DNA of 64,000 bases, from positions 124,001 through 188,000 of the forward strand of contig CADBUY010000002.1 in assembly GCA_902797965.1 (NCBI GenBank). Direction: 5' to 3'. The position numbers and the translations under genes were made by a program. Below the pieces are notes generated by a model that was given only the letters and a program-made list of their open reading frames with translations, did not search any database and was not told where the DNA came from. Positions 1 through 7,701 of the stretch are shown here, piece after piece (positions within the stretch are counted from its first letter, which is position 1; the number at the start of each line of letters is the position of its first letter). The DNA comes from an uncultured bacterium. GTDB taxonomy: Bacteria > Cyanobacteriota > Vampirovibrionia > Gastranaerophilales > Gastranaerophilaceae.

Positions 1-617
1 TAGTATACTGAATTAAAGCCGGAATATCAGAAGCAACATAGTTTTCACCTTCTCCAAAGCCAATAACAAGCGGAGCATTTCTTCTAGTTGCAACAATTGT
101 GTCTTTAACATCCTGATGCATAACAGCAAGTGCATAAGCACCTTCAATCTCTGAGGTTGCAAGCCTTACTGCTTCAGTTAAGTCTTTAGTTATTGCAAAC
201 TTTGAAGCTACAAGATGAGCAACTGTTTCGGTATCTGTCTGAGAACGGAATGTACATCCTTGTGCTTCTAATTTAGCCTTAAGTTCTTTATAGTTTTCAA
301 TAATACCATTGTGAACAATAGCAACACGACCACAGTTACAAGTATGAGGGTGTGCGTTTTCAACGGAAGGAACCCCATGGGTTGCCCAGCGGATATGCCC
401 TATACCAATTGTGGATTTAGAGATTTCAGCGTAATTTTTTTCTACAATGTTTCTAAGATTTTGCAGCTTACCCTGAGCTTTAAACAACTGGACTTTACCA
501 TCTATATTAAGTGCAACTCCGGAAGAGTCGTACCCTCTGTATTCAAGACTTGTCAAGCCTTCCAACAAAATATCAACAGCTGTTTTATTTCCAACATATC
601 CAACGATTCCGCACATA
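1..617 (-). CDS. glmS: Glutamine--fructose-6-phosphate aminotransferase, N-terminal part (cut by window edge)
   Basis: The reading frame starts at 617 with Met-Cys-Gly-Ile-Val-Gly, where Cys2 is the N-terminal nucleophile of class II glutamine amidotransferases. It continues through YRGYDSSG, HIRWATHG and HNGIIENY, the standard GlmS glutaminase motifs, and leaves the window after about 205 of the roughly 610 residues expected, so the sugar isomerase domains are outside. The enzyme makes glucosamine-6-phosphate from fructose-6-phosphate and glutamine, the first step towards UDP-GlcNAc for peptidoglycan and LPS. An AAAAAGGAGAG ribosome binding site precedes the ATG. The 139 bases to the next, divergent gene are too short and AT-rich to hold a glmS ribozyme. 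Identification is secure. Confidence 0.96.
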
Positions 618-756
618 AATCTCTCCTTTTTACAAATACATTTTAACATAAAGATTACATAATCTTATTAAACAAATATAAATATTTGTAAATTTTATTT
701 AAGATTTTAGCAAATATTGGTTGTGTTTTGCTTTAATCTGATCAGAAAGGTGTGAA

Positions 757-1203
757 ATGTTGGATAAAGTAAATTATTTTTCTCAAAACAGTTTTCCTGT
801 AAGTAATTATAACTACAGAATGAATAGTGAAGTGGTAAAAGGAGCCGCTGCTGATACTTTAAAAGAAACAAAACCTGTTTCTAAGATTTTTGACTGGCAG
901 AATGTTGAAAAAGTTCTTGATTTTGCCAAAAAAACTAATTCTGCAAAAGATAAAATTTTCGAAAACAATGCAGAAATGAAAAAGTTTTGTTCAGGAACAA
1001 GAGAAACTATGCGAAATGAGAAAATTCAAAAAGAGAAAGAGCATATTGCAAAACCAATAACTGACAGAACCGCATATAACACAAAACAGTTAAAAGCTGC
1101 CGGCGTAAAAGATTCAGAAATAAAAAAATACCTGACTTATGATGAGCACGTTAATAATGAAGGAAAAAAGATTTTAAGAGAAAATGGCAAATCATATAAA
1201 TAA
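757..1203 (+). CDS. Hypothetical protein, 148 aa, lysine-rich, lineage-type N-terminus
   Basis: No family is recognised. The protein is hydrophilic and Lys/Glu-rich, without signal peptide or membrane segment. Its N-terminus (MLDKVNYFSQNSFPVSNYNY) is rich in Asn, Ser and Tyr, like several other unknown proteins in this window (1573-2226, 2335-3093, 18118-18339, 41302-41595). Residues 40-110 look helical and the C-terminal third is charged. AGAAAGGTGTGAA before the ATG is a plausible ribosome binding site, and a good intrinsic terminator follows directly after the stop. It is divergent from glmS and convergent with the next gene. Reality as a gene is likely; function unknown. Confidence 0.75.
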   Translation: MLDKVNYFSQNSFPVSNYNYRMNSEVVKGAAADTLKETKPVSKIFDWQNVEKVLDFAKKTNSAKDKIFENNAEMKKFCSGTRETMRNEKIQKEKEHIAKPITDRTAYNTKQLKAAGVKDSEIKKYLTYDEHVNNEGKKILRENGKSYK

Positions 1204-1232
1204 AAAACTCCCACTTGGGAGTCTTTTATTTT
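1203..1232. terminator. Bidirectional intrinsic terminator
   Basis: Hairpin ACTCCC-ACTT-GGGAGT (1207-1222) with a T-rich run on the plus side (1224-1232) and an A-run on its left that becomes a T-run on the minus strand. It separates the convergent genes ending at 1203 and 1241 and can serve both. Confidence 0.85.
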
Positions 1233-1240
1233 AATCTTCG

Positions 1241-1573
1241 TTACTTGCCCTTTCTAAAATAGGCAATGGCTGCGGTGAGTAAGCCAAGGATTCCAAAAAT
1301 AGTAAAATAGCGTTTAAAATTGAATTCATGTTTTTCTTTCTCCTGTTTTGCGCGCTGATATATGTCTTTGTCAATAGCTTTAAGCTGTTTAGTAGCCTCT
1401 TCATGTGAGAATTTACTGTAATTTGTCAGAGCAACATTAAAGTCTGCACTGTTTACTTTGGGTCTGTCCAGCTTCATATTTGAGCTTGTATGAGCATTAA
1501 TATTATATGAGCCGTCACCTTTTATTGGCGGTGAATGCCTGTTATTTATACCATTTGTATTAAGTTCTGTCAC
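1241..1573 (-). CDS. Hypothetical protein with C-terminal membrane anchor, 110 aa
   Basis: Starts with GTG; the start overlaps the TAG stop of the upstream gene by one base (TAGTG), which suggests translational coupling. The N-terminal 75 residues are polar and Asn/Lys-rich. Residues 80-90 are very basic (QEKEKHEFNFKRYF) and are followed by one hydrophobic segment (FGILGLLTAAIAYF) and a basic end, so the protein is probably tail-anchored with the N-terminus in the cytoplasm. No known domain. It forms an operon with the GNAT-like gene upstream. Function unknown. Confidence 0.7.
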   Translation of the reverse strand: MTELNTNGINNRHSPPIKGDGSYNINAHTSSNMKLDRPKVNSADFNVALTNYSKFSHEEATKQLKAIDKDIYQRAKQEKEKHEFNFKRYFTIFGILGLLTAAIAYFRKGK

Positions 1574-2226
1574 TAGAATAAATCTCCATACATTAAAAGT
1601 TTTTGAAGCCGATTTTTTGGCAGGTACATCATACCGATTTGGGCAGGTAAATCAGGCATATTCTTTAACAGACATTCTTCCATTACCTGATTACATTGAG
1701 GATCCGTAAATCGGAACCCCAGCTTATAAAAGAACAGAGCCGGTGAGGATTCTTTCATAATCGGTGCCGAAAAGGTCACAATACGCCCTTCTGCCTTGGA
1801 ATCAAACATTGCTTTCTCAGCAAGTTGTTTTATTGCAGCCGTTCCCAACCCGCATCTGGCTTTAGGTGACTGTATGTAATCAATTATATAACAATTTTTT
1901 AAATACTTTGTTTTTCTTTTATATGTTGGCGTTTGAAATAACAGCGAACCGTTCGCAAAGAAATTACCTCCGCTTGAATTATTATAAGAACTCTGTGACG
2001 GAGTAAATTCTTCTTCCACAATATCAACATAATTGTCATCTATTTCACCCGGAATAATTATATTATCTCCGCGCTTTATTTTCTTAACCCTTATTGTCGC
2101 TTTTTCCTTTAGCTGAGGTGTCTTAAACCCCAGTATTGCCGGCATGCTCATGCTTGTCACTGACGGAGTAGCCTTAGCAACCGACATCTGCGGACGCACG
2201 TCCGTAGTCGTGATGTTGTTAATCAT
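1573..2226 (-). CDS. GNAT-fold acetyltransferase-like protein with long N-terminal extension
   Basis: Residues 105-190 read as a GNAT domain: a strand (NCYIIDYIQSP), an acetyl-CoA loop with RCGLGTA at 124-130 followed by a helix, and motif B around SPALFFYKLGF (161-171). This predicts acyl-CoA-dependent N-acetylation of an unknown substrate. The first 100 residues are not part of the fold and are Ser/Thr/Asn-rich; MPAILGFKT near residue 29-36 resembles the short Phe-Lys motif found near the N-terminus of other unknown proteins here. It is first gene of a two-gene operon with the anchored protein 1241-1573. Substrate cannot be told. Confidence 0.72.
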   Translation of the reverse strand: MINNITTTDVRPQMSVAKATPSVTSMSMPAILGFKTPQLKEKATIRVKKIKRGDNIIIPGEIDDNYVDIVEEEFTPSQSSYNNSSGGNFFANGSLLFQTPTYKRKTKYLKNCYIIDYIQSPKARCGLGTAAIKQLAEKAMFDSKAEGRIVTFSAPIMKESSPALFFYKLGFRFTDPQCNQVMEECLLKNMPDLPAQIGMMYLPKNRLQKLLMYGDLF

Positions 2227-2334
2227 ACCTACCTAACCTATATTTTCTAACCTTAAATATATAAAGTAATAATTTCAGAAATAATTGCCTTTTATCGATT
2301 AAATTAAGAAAATAAGTTACAAAACTTAACAATA

Positions 2335-3093
2335 TTATTTTGAATATTCGGGCACAAATTTTGCACTTATAAATTTGTAATCTTGGACTTCTCCTTTTTT
2401 ATTGAAAACGGGCTTAAAATTTGTGCGTAAAATATAAGTCATTCCGGTTGTTTTGGATTTTAGCCGGTGTTCTTTGTCGTTTACAAATTCTAGTCCGTTT
2501 TTATTATACAAGTCGATAGCATCTTTTGCTTCTTGAGAATAAGGATCTTTAGTAATTAATATGGCATCGTGCTTAGATTTTCCTATATTTTTTGCCAAAT
2601 CATCTTCGAATGGTTTAATATCTTTTCCTGTTATCATATAAGCTAAGTAATATCTTCCATCAAGCAGACTTTTTTCTTTGTTATAGAATGAGCGAACTCT
2701 TTGTTCAGCATTAATATTTGATTTTTTTTCGCCTTTTCTTAGTGTTGGTTTGGGTGCAAAAGCATAATCCAAGTCGTAAAATCCCATTCTGCCTCTAAAT
2801 ATTGCAAGAGCTTCATTTTCTGTTTTGGGCATTTTTAATTCTGTTTGAATATTTTCCAAATTTCCTGCCTGAGTCCATTTTCTTACATTCTCCAGAGCTT
2901 CTTTATCAAGTTTATTAATTATTTTTTTCCAAGAAGAATTTAGTGTACGCACAATTTTACTCTGTAACTTTTTTATAGTCTCAGCATCTGAAACCGGAAT
3001 ATAAGCACCGCTTTTAGTCATTATTCTGTGCACTACAGGATAAGTAGATTTGAAATTTGTTTGTGATTGATAATTAGTTTGCAGAATTCTCAT
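2335..3093 (-). CDS. Hypothetical protein, 252 aa, with N-terminal QTNFKS motif
   Basis: A soluble-looking, Lys-rich protein with no recognised domain, signal peptide or membrane segment. The N-terminus (MRILQTNYQSQTNFKSTYPV) has the Asn-Phe-Lys-Ser type motif shared with several lineage-type proteins in the window. The middle is helical (residues 38-95), and the C-terminal 90 residues alternate charged helices and short strands (TGMTYILRTNF, YKFISAKF). It stands alone between a GNAT operon and the aminotransferase gene, all on the minus strand with gaps of 47 to 108 bases. Function unknown. Confidence 0.7.
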   Translation of the reverse strand: MRILQTNYQSQTNFKSTYPVVHRIMTKSGAYIPVSDAETIKKLQSKIVRTLNSSWKKIINKLDKEALENVRKWTQAGNLENIQTELKMPKTENEALAIFRGRMGFYDLDYAFAPKPTLRKGEKKSNINAEQRVRSFYNKEKSLLDGRYYLAYMITGKDIKPFEDDLAKNIGKSKHDAILITKDPYSQEAKDAIDLYNKNGLEFVNDKEHRLKSKTTGMTYILRTNFKPVFNKKGEVQDYKFISAKFVPEYSK

Positions 3094-3140
3094 ATTATAA
3101 TGAAAACCTGTAAATTTATTTTTTGCTAGTTATTATTTTT

Positions 3141-4385
3141 TTATTTATTAAAATAGAATCCGTCTTTTTTCATACGTTCAATAACTTCTTTAATTTGTTC
3201 TTCAGGACAAACAATTGAAACTCGGAAGTGGCGTTTTCCATAATCACCAAAAGCATCCCCCGGAACAACAACCACGCCTGACGTTTTCATTAAATCTTCT
3301 GAAAATTCGACGGCTGAATTGTATCTAGGCGGAATTGGAAGCCAGAGATAGAATGTTGCATCTGGAACATAAAAATCTTCCCAACCAAGTTCTTCTTTCA
3401 AGCCTTTTATAAAAAGCTGTTGATTATGTTTAAATCTTTCATTTGCTTCCTTAATGTATTTATCACCTTCTTTTGAGTTAAGAATTTCCGCTCCGGCTTT
3501 TTGAAGTGCTTTAAATAAGCCTGAATCAATTGTTGATTTTAGTTTTCCGAATATCTGAACAGCTTCTGAGTTGCCGCAAATCCATCCCATTCTCCATCCT
3601 GTCATTGCATAAGGTTTTGAAAAACTAAAAAATTCTACAGCAATATCTTTAGCACCCTCTATTTCTAAAACGCTTACTGGTTTTAATTCAGGCTTAAAGT
3701 ACATATCAATGTATGCAGCATCTGAAACAAGTAAAATATGATGTTTCTTACAGAAACTTACAACACTTTCAAGGTATTCCCTTGTTGCTGTTGCTCCAAT
3801 AGGATTATTCGGATAATTAATCAGTAACGCCTTAACCTTATCCGGATTAAATCCGTCTTGAATAAGTTTAGAATAAACTTCTTCCAAATCAGGCATATAA
3901 TTATTTTCAGGAGTCAGAGGAACCGGATAAGCCAAACCACCTGAAACTTTAATCATTTCTTTATAAGAAGCGTACCCCGGATCCGGAACAAGAATAATTT
4001 CTTTATCTGCATCTACAGTTGTCGGGTTTAATAAAACCCTCACAAAATTTGCGATACCCTCTTTAGAACCTATTAGAGAAAATATTTCTGTATCAGGATT
4101 TAATTCAACATTAAATCTTTCTTTCATTCTGGTTGCAATTGCATCTCGCAGATATTTTTCTCCTTTAGGTGTGGAATAAAGGTGTGCGCCCTTTTCGTCC
4201 AATGCAGATTTTAGAGCATCAATAACTTTTTTAGGAGGGTTAGCTGTAGGAGCTCCCATTGATAGAGCAATCGGCGCTCTACCTTTTTCGGTTAGTTCAG
4301 GAGTCAACTTGGCAACGGCTTCTTTAATTCGAAACATAATGTAAGTTTCTAGTGACTGAACATAATCGTTAAAAAATTCACGCAT
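3141..4385 (-). CDS. dapL: LL-diaminopimelate aminotransferase-like (class I/II PLP aminotransferase)
   Basis: A full-length fold-type I aminotransferase of 414 aa. Visible motifs are the substrate/PLP loop YSTPKGEKYLRDAIA, NYPNNPIGATA (Asn contact), the SDAAYIDMYF aspartate region, the PLP lysine in FFSFSKPYAMTGWRMGW and the C-terminal FRVSIVCPEE arginine. The segment after the lysine (KLKSTIDSGLFKALQKAG) is characteristic of the DapL2/alanine-transaminase branch, which makes LL-2,6-diaminopimelate directly from tetrahydrodipicolinate. The presence of asd and dapB in the same window fits that role, but other substrates (alanine, aspartate) remain possible. The mRNA leader has a GGGG-AAAGATATAAAT-CCCC hairpin just before the GGAGGG ribosome binding site. 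Confidence 0.8.
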   Translation of the reverse strand: MREFFNDYVQSLETYIMFRIKEAVAKLTPELTEKGRAPIALSMGAPTANPPKKVIDALKSALDEKGAHLYSTPKGEKYLRDAIATRMKERFNVELNPDTEIFSLIGSKEGIANFVRVLLNPTTVDADKEIILVPDPGYASYKEMIKVSGGLAYPVPLTPENNYMPDLEEVYSKLIQDGFNPDKVKALLINYPNNPIGATATREYLESVVSFCKKHHILLVSDAAYIDMYFKPELKPVSVLEIEGAKDIAVEFFSFSKPYAMTGWRMGWICGNSEAVQIFGKLKSTIDSGLFKALQKAGAEILNSKEGDKYIKEANERFKHNQQLFIKGLKEELGWEDFYVPDATFYLWLPIPPRYNSAVEFSEDLMKTSGVVVVPGDAFGDYGKRHFRVSIVCPEEQIKEVIERMKKDGFYFNK

Positions 4386-4491
4386 ATAATACTTCCCTCC
4401 GGGGAAAGATATAAATCCCCTTTTCTTACTCTATATATTCACGCAATTGACTAGTGCATCTTGCATGCTTTTATATTATATACCAATAATA

Positions 4492-4803
4492 TTAATGTGA
4501 ATAGTTTTTTATTGGGGGAATTTTTATACAGTTGTTTAAATAATCAATTGTAGCTAATTTTTCCTTGTATAAATATTTGATAAAATTAAGTGAAGCAATC
4601 TCTTTTGCACTCAAAAGCAGATTAATTTCAAATCCCTCTGAGCAAAACGGTTCATAATCATATACAACATAACTATTGTACTTGCTTTTCCACTCTTTAC
4701 GTTCTACTCTACAGTTGTTTTCTTCTGCAATGTCTTCAACCCAGTCAACAATATCTTTGTTTATGTTTTTTATTTCTAAGTATTTATTCTGAATTTTTCC
4801 CAT
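4492..4803 (-). CDS. Hypothetical protein, 103 aa
   Basis: Small soluble protein without recognised domain. It begins MGKIQNKYLEIKNINKDIV, has a helical first third (DIVDWVEDIAEENN) and a Tyr-rich middle (KSKYNSYVVYDYEP). No signal peptide or membrane segment. It sits alone between the aminotransferase gene and the divergent matrixin gene. ATGGAGATTTGTTATG before the start gives a GGAG ribosome binding site. Function unknown. Confidence 0.6.
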   Translation of the reverse strand: MGKIQNKYLEIKNINKDIVDWVEDIAEENNCRVERKEWKSKYNSYVVYDYEPFCSEGFEINLLLSAKEIASLNFIKYLYKEKLATIDYLNNCIKIPPIKNYSH

Positions 4804-4983
4804 AACAAATCTCCATATATAAAAATTGTAAAGGCTTAATAAGAACGATAAATTGCCTGTTTGTTTAATTTAAGGAGTAATACAAAGGTTGATAGTTTTT
4901 GAAACATTTTATTTGGGGTTAAGTTGAAAAGTATAAAAAAATACATTAAAATATAAATATCAAGTACAAACCCCGAGGAATTT

Positions 4984-5559
4984 ATGAAGAAAGTATTAGC
5001 GTTATTTTTTGTAATTATGATTTTTGCAACATCTGCGTTTGCACTTTCTAAGCCTCGTTGGAATGAAAGACCAATAAAAGTATATATTCCATCCGGTTCA
5101 TATAACAGCCAAATGATGAGAAGAGCTTTTGAACAGTGGCAAAGTGGAACATTTTCTGCTGTGTGGTTTAATTTTTTAGGAGAAAACAAAAAAGATGAAG
5201 CTCAAATAACAGTTCATTTTGTAGAAAAAGATACAAAGTGCGGGAATTTGTCTGCAATCGGATGCACCCACTTTTATACAAATCAAGACGGTTTTTATTC
5301 TCATATTGATATGTATATTGCATCAAAATCAGTTAAACGATTGGTTGGCGATGATGGAACAGTTGCGACAAAAACAACTTTAATCCCTGAAAACCAACTT
5401 TATCGTGTAATGCTTCATGAGATAGGTCACGCTATTGGAATTAATCAGCATTCAAAAGACCCAAACAGTATTATGTTTAAGTATTCTCTTACAGACTTGA
5501 ATATTCCGCAGAAACTTACAAATACTGACTTAAATTTTGTTTATAAAGTATATAGATAG
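4984..5559 (+). CDS. Secreted matrixin-type zinc metalloprotease
   Basis: An N-terminal signal peptide (MKKVLALFFVIMIFATSAFA) is followed by a compact catalytic domain. The zinc site is HEIGHAIGINQHS at residues 145-157, and NSIMF downstream is the Met-turn expected of metzincins. The spacing is HExxHxxGxxxHS, one residue longer than the classical matrixin HExxHxxGxxH; the longer form is familiar from cyanobacterial and other bacterial matrixin-like proteins. At 191 aa it is a catalytic domain only, with no propeptide or hemopexin part. Expected to act in the periplasm or outside the cell as an endopeptidase; substrate unknown. The GAGGAATTT ribosome binding site is clear. It is a single gene. 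Confidence 0.85.
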   Translation: MKKVLALFFVIMIFATSAFALSKPRWNERPIKVYIPSGSYNSQMMRRAFEQWQSGTFSAVWFNFLGENKKDEAQITVHFVEKDTKCGNLSAIGCTHFYTNQDGFYSHIDMYIASKSVKRLVGDDGTVATKTTLIPENQLYRVMLHEIGHAIGINQHSKDPNSIMFKYSLTDLNIPQKLTNTDLNFVYKVYR

Positions 5560-5602
5560 TTGTCTAATTGTTATTTATTTATGACTAAATGATAATTTTT
5601 GT

Positions 5603-6952
5603 ATGAAGATTATTATTATAGGGGGTGTTGCAGCAGGTGCAAAGTCTGCCGCAAAGACAAAGCGTCTGCTTCCAGATGCAGAAGTTCATATTTATACAAG
5701 AGACAACTACGTTTCGTACTCTGCGTGCGGAATGCCATATTATATTGCGGGAGATTTTCAAGACTGGAGACAACTATTAGTTCGCTCTATTGCAGAGTTT
5801 GAAAAAAGCGGAATACATATTCATACAAGAAAGCTTGTTACAAAAATTCTCCCTGCCGATAAAAAAATTATGGTTAAAAATCTTGATACAGAAGATTGGC
5901 AATTTGTAGAATATGACAAACTCATTATTGCTACAGGTGCAGAACCCTTTATACCGGATTTTTTAAATGTAAAATCAAAAAAAATTTATACATTAAGGAC
6001 TTTGGATGACGGAATTGCTATCAAGGAGGGTATGCAGACTGCAAAACATATTACTATTATAGGTGGTGGATATATAGCAATCGAACTGGTTGAAGCTTTT
6101 GTTAAAAATAAAAAGAAAGTAACATTGGTTGAGCGTTCCCAATTTGTTTTATCAATGCTTGATGAAGATATTTCAGCTCTTGTTCAGGATTACATTATAG
6201 AAAATTCTGAAGGACTTGTAAAAATTATTAATAATGATACAGTTAGTGAAATTGTAGGAGATGAACCGGTTTTAGATGTAATAACTCAAAAAGGATACGG
6301 TTTTGAAACAGATATGGTTATAGTGGCTTCAGGAGTAAAACCTGTTGTTGATCTAGCAAAAAATGCTGGCATTTTACTTGGAAACACCGGTGCAATAAAG
6401 GTTAACAGCCGAATGGAAACAAGTATAAAGGATATCTATGCCTGCGGAGATTGTGCAGAAAAAATTAATATGATATCGCATGTTCCTGTTTGGGTGCCTT
6501 TGGGTTCAACTGCAAATAAGGAGGGTAGAGTTACAGCAATAAATGTATCAGGTGGAGTAGAAGATTTTGAGGGTGTGCTTGGTTCTTCGGTCTTAAGATA
6601 TAGAGACTTGAATATTTCCAGAACAGGATTGACCGAAAAAGAGGCTTTGAAACTTGGATATGATGCAATTTCCGTTATAATAACAAAACGTGATAAAGCA
6701 GGTTATATGCCCGAAGTAAAAAATATCACACTAAAACTTGTTGCCGATAAAAGAAGCCATAAAATTTTAGGAGCCCAAGCAATAGGGTGCGGTGATGCAG
6801 ATAAGAGAGTTAATACGGTTTCTGTCGGACTACTTAGGGGAATAACAGTTGAAGAATTGATTGATGTTGATTTAACGTATGCACCGCCATTTTCAACAAG
6901 TATAGATATACTAATATCAGCAGCACAGATATTAAAATCAAAATTAAGTTAA
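5603..6952 (+). CDS. CoA-disulfide reductase / NADH oxidase-like flavoprotein
   Basis: Class III pyridine nucleotide-disulfide oxidoreductase, 449 aa. It has the FAD Rossmann motif GGVAAG (7-12), a single redox cysteine in YSACGMPYY (Cys42), the NAD(P)H motif GGGYIAIE near residue 155 and the second FAD motif IYACGDCAE near 275, then a dimerisation domain. Members reduce CoA disulfide, polysulfide or oxygen with NAD(P)H; the lone Cys42 in S-x-C-G-x-P-Y fits CoA-disulfide reductase or NADH oxidase rather than glutathione reductase. It lies 43 bases after the matrixin gene without obvious functional link. A clear ribosome binding site is lacking. Exact substrate open. Confidence 0.85.
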   Translation: MKIIIIGGVAAGAKSAAKTKRLLPDAEVHIYTRDNYVSYSACGMPYYIAGDFQDWRQLLVRSIAEFEKSGIHIHTRKLVTKILPADKKIMVKNLDTEDWQFVEYDKLIIATGAEPFIPDFLNVKSKKIYTLRTLDDGIAIKEGMQTAKHITIIGGGYIAIELVEAFVKNKKKVTLVERSQFVLSMLDEDISALVQDYIIENSEGLVKIINNDTVSEIVGDEPVLDVITQKGYGFETDMVIVASGVKPVVDLAKNAGILLGNTGAIKVNSRMETSIKDIYACGDCAEKINMISHVPVWVPLGSTANKEGRVTAINVSGGVEDFEGVLGSSVLRYRDLNISRTGLTEKEALKLGYDAISVIITKRDKAGYMPEVKNITLKLVADKRSHKILGAQAIGCGDADKRVNTVSVGLLRGITVEELIDVDLTYAPPFSTSIDILISAAQILKSKLS

Positions 6953-6960
6953 CAAAGTAT

Positions 6961-6989
6961 TTGACAATCAATTTTGTTTATTTTATCAT
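6961..6989 (+). promoter_or_regulatory. Sigma-70-type promoter for tRNA-Val
   Basis: TTGACA (6961-6966), 17-base spacer, TATCAT (6984-6989). Transcription would begin near 6996, about 24 bases before the tRNA. Confidence 0.8.
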
Positions 6990-7019
6990 TACACATGTTG
7001 ACAGCCGGTATAGAAATAA

Positions 7020-7095
7020 GGGCGTTTAGCTCAGTTGGTAGAGCGTCTCCCTTACAAGGAGAGGGTCAGAAGTTCGAGTCTTCTAACGCCCACCA
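7020..7095 (+). tRNA. tRNA-Val (UAC)
   Basis: Complete cloverleaf: acceptor GGGCGTT/AACGCCC (7020-7026 and 7085-7091), D arm GCTC-AGTTGGTA-GAGC, anticodon stem TCTCC/GGAGA with loop CTTACAA (anticodon TAC), and T arm with GTTCGAGTC. Discriminator A and an encoded CCA follow (7092-7095). It has its own promoter and a terminator immediately after the CCA. A 17-base copy of its 3' end reappears at 7294-7310. Confidence 0.97.
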
Positions 7096-7096
7096 T

Positions 7097-7136
7097 AAAA
7101 GAGATGATGACATCCGTTATCATCTCTTTTATTTTG
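7097..7136 (+). terminator. Intrinsic terminator of tRNA-Val
   Basis: Twelve-base-pair stem AAAAGAGATGAT / ATCATCTCTTTT (7097-7108 and 7119-7130) followed by ATTTTG. Confidence 0.85.
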
Positions 7137-7164
7137 CGTGTTTTGATAGCGAGAAATTCGGTTG

Positions 7165-7246
7165 AAGTTCGAGCGACCTGTGAGCAGAGTGCACTCTGCC
7201 GAATAAAAGTGTCCAGTGGACAGTTTTGTGAGAGGTAAGCTTTTGC
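7165..7246. repeat. 82-bp direct repeat, copy 1 (partner 7784-7865)
   Basis: Nearly identical (one mismatch seen) to 7784-7865. Each copy holds the perfect 16-base palindrome GCAGAGTGCACTCTGC (here 7184-7199) and the small hairpin GTCC-AGT-GGAC. This copy continues into TTTTGC-GCAA-GCAAAA, a stem with GNRA loop, and the hexamers GACCTG (7175) and CAGGTC (about 7281) bracket the extended unit. No reading frame is evident. The two copies flank the small peptide/antisense RNA locus. Confidence 0.85.
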
Positions 7247-7293
7247 GCAAGCAAAACACGAAGACACGTTTAATGCGAACAGGTCAAGACAGA

Positions 7294-7310
7294 CTTCTAA
7301 CGCCCACCAT
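7294..7310 (+). repeat. 17-bp duplication of the tRNA-Val 3' end
   Basis: CTTCTAACGCCCACCAT at 7294-7310 exactly repeats 7080-7096, the 3' T-stem/acceptor/CCA part of tRNA-Val. It is preceded by a GGTCA as in the tRNA, and followed by a terminator. It is either an attachment-site-like duplication bounding 214 bp, or the remnant of a decayed second tRNA copy. It cannot fold as a tRNA. Confidence 0.8.
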
Positions 7311-7319
7311 TTAAATAAA

Positions 7320-7343
7320 AGAGCCGAAAGGCTCTTTTTTATT
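7320..7343 (+). terminator. Intrinsic terminator with GAAA tetraloop
   Basis: AGAGCC-GAAA-GGCTCT (7320-7335) followed by a run of T. It lies just after the tRNA 3'-end copy, as the terminator at 7097 lies after the intact tRNA. Confidence 0.85.
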
Positions 7344-7411
7344 GACTTATAAAGTTCGAGTTTTTACGGCTTGAGTAGTCGTATTGAACTTTATTAAAGT
7401 TAATAAAAGGG

Positions 7412-7439
7412 TTGAATTTTATTTAAAATGATTTATAAT
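7412..7439 (+). promoter_or_regulatory. Promoter for putative antisense RNA
   Basis: TTGAAT (7412-7417), 16-base spacer, perfect TATAAT (7434-7439). The predicted start is near 7446, within the outer stem of the structured locus, and the RNA would run towards the 3' end of the small peptide gene. Confidence 0.65.
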
Positions 7440-7445
7440 AAAAAC

Positions 7446-7530
7446 ACAGGGTGGTAGTTTCTCAAGCTACCAAAAGCCTTGTAGAGGTCTTAAATGGTTC
7501 TTATCCTTTCGGGTGAGAGCCATTTTTTAA
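7446..7530 (+). ncRNA. Putative antisense RNA (type I antitoxin-like)
   Basis: From the promoter at 7412-7439 to an intrinsic terminator: stem AAATGG...CCATTT (7492-7525) with inner pairs closed by a TTTC loop, then a T-run at 7523-7528. It contains the hairpin GGTAG...CTACC (7453-7471). Over its whole length it is complementary to the end of the peptide ORF 7501-7581 and its 3' untranslated region. Convergent 3'-overlapping antisense RNAs of this size are the rule in TxpA/RatA- and BsrG/SR4-type systems. Transcription is inferred, not shown. Confidence 0.5.
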
Positions 7531-7581
7531 TGTGATTAAAATCAATAGAATTAAAAATAAAGTCAAATTGAATTTATCCAT
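7501..7581 (-). CDS. 26-aa hydrophobic peptide, putative type I toxin
   Basis: ATG at 7581, stop TAA at 7501. The peptide starts MDKFN, has a 13-residue hydrophobic core (LTLFLILLILITL) and ends in a basic/polar tail (KNGSHPKG), the layout of small membrane-acting type I toxins. The ribosome binding site is very strong (AAAGGGGGTCAAT before ATG). The leader contains TCGGG-TTAGTT-CCCGA, and GACCT upstream can pair with GGGTC of the ribosome binding site. ACACAGGGT-type sequence in the leader is perfectly complementary to the 3' end of the predicted mRNA (10 bp, 7443-7452 with 7665-7674), a fold-back like that of hok mRNA. An antisense RNA candidate covers its 3' end. It could instead be a leader peptide, but no gene follows on this strand. 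Confidence 0.5.
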   Translation of the reverse strand: MDKFNLTLFLILLILITLKNGSHPKG

Positions 7582-7701
7582 ATTGACCCCCTTTCTAGTC
7601 GGGAACTAACCCGAGGTCTCAAATGTTGTTGTCGGTTGGTTTCCTTTCGAAAGACTTTCTTTTAACCCTGTGTTATTTAATTTTTAAAGTTCAATATATT
7701 T

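Noticed and set aside
618-756. glmS ribozyme upstream of glmS
   Set aside because: The gap of 139 bases to the divergent gene is AT-rich and lacks the core pairings; the normal ribosome binding site is directly before the ATG.
4836-5189. Minus-strand frame of 117 codons opposite the matrixin start
   Set aside because: Antisense to a well-supported signal-peptide protease gene; no ribosome binding site or domain.
7443-7674. Whole interval as 6S RNA, tmRNA or RNase P RNA
   Set aside because: The outer 10-bp stem first suggested a housekeeping RNA, but there is no tRNA-like end with a tag frame, no RNase P core motifs, and the interior holds a peptide frame with strong ribosome binding site and a T-run in mid-element.
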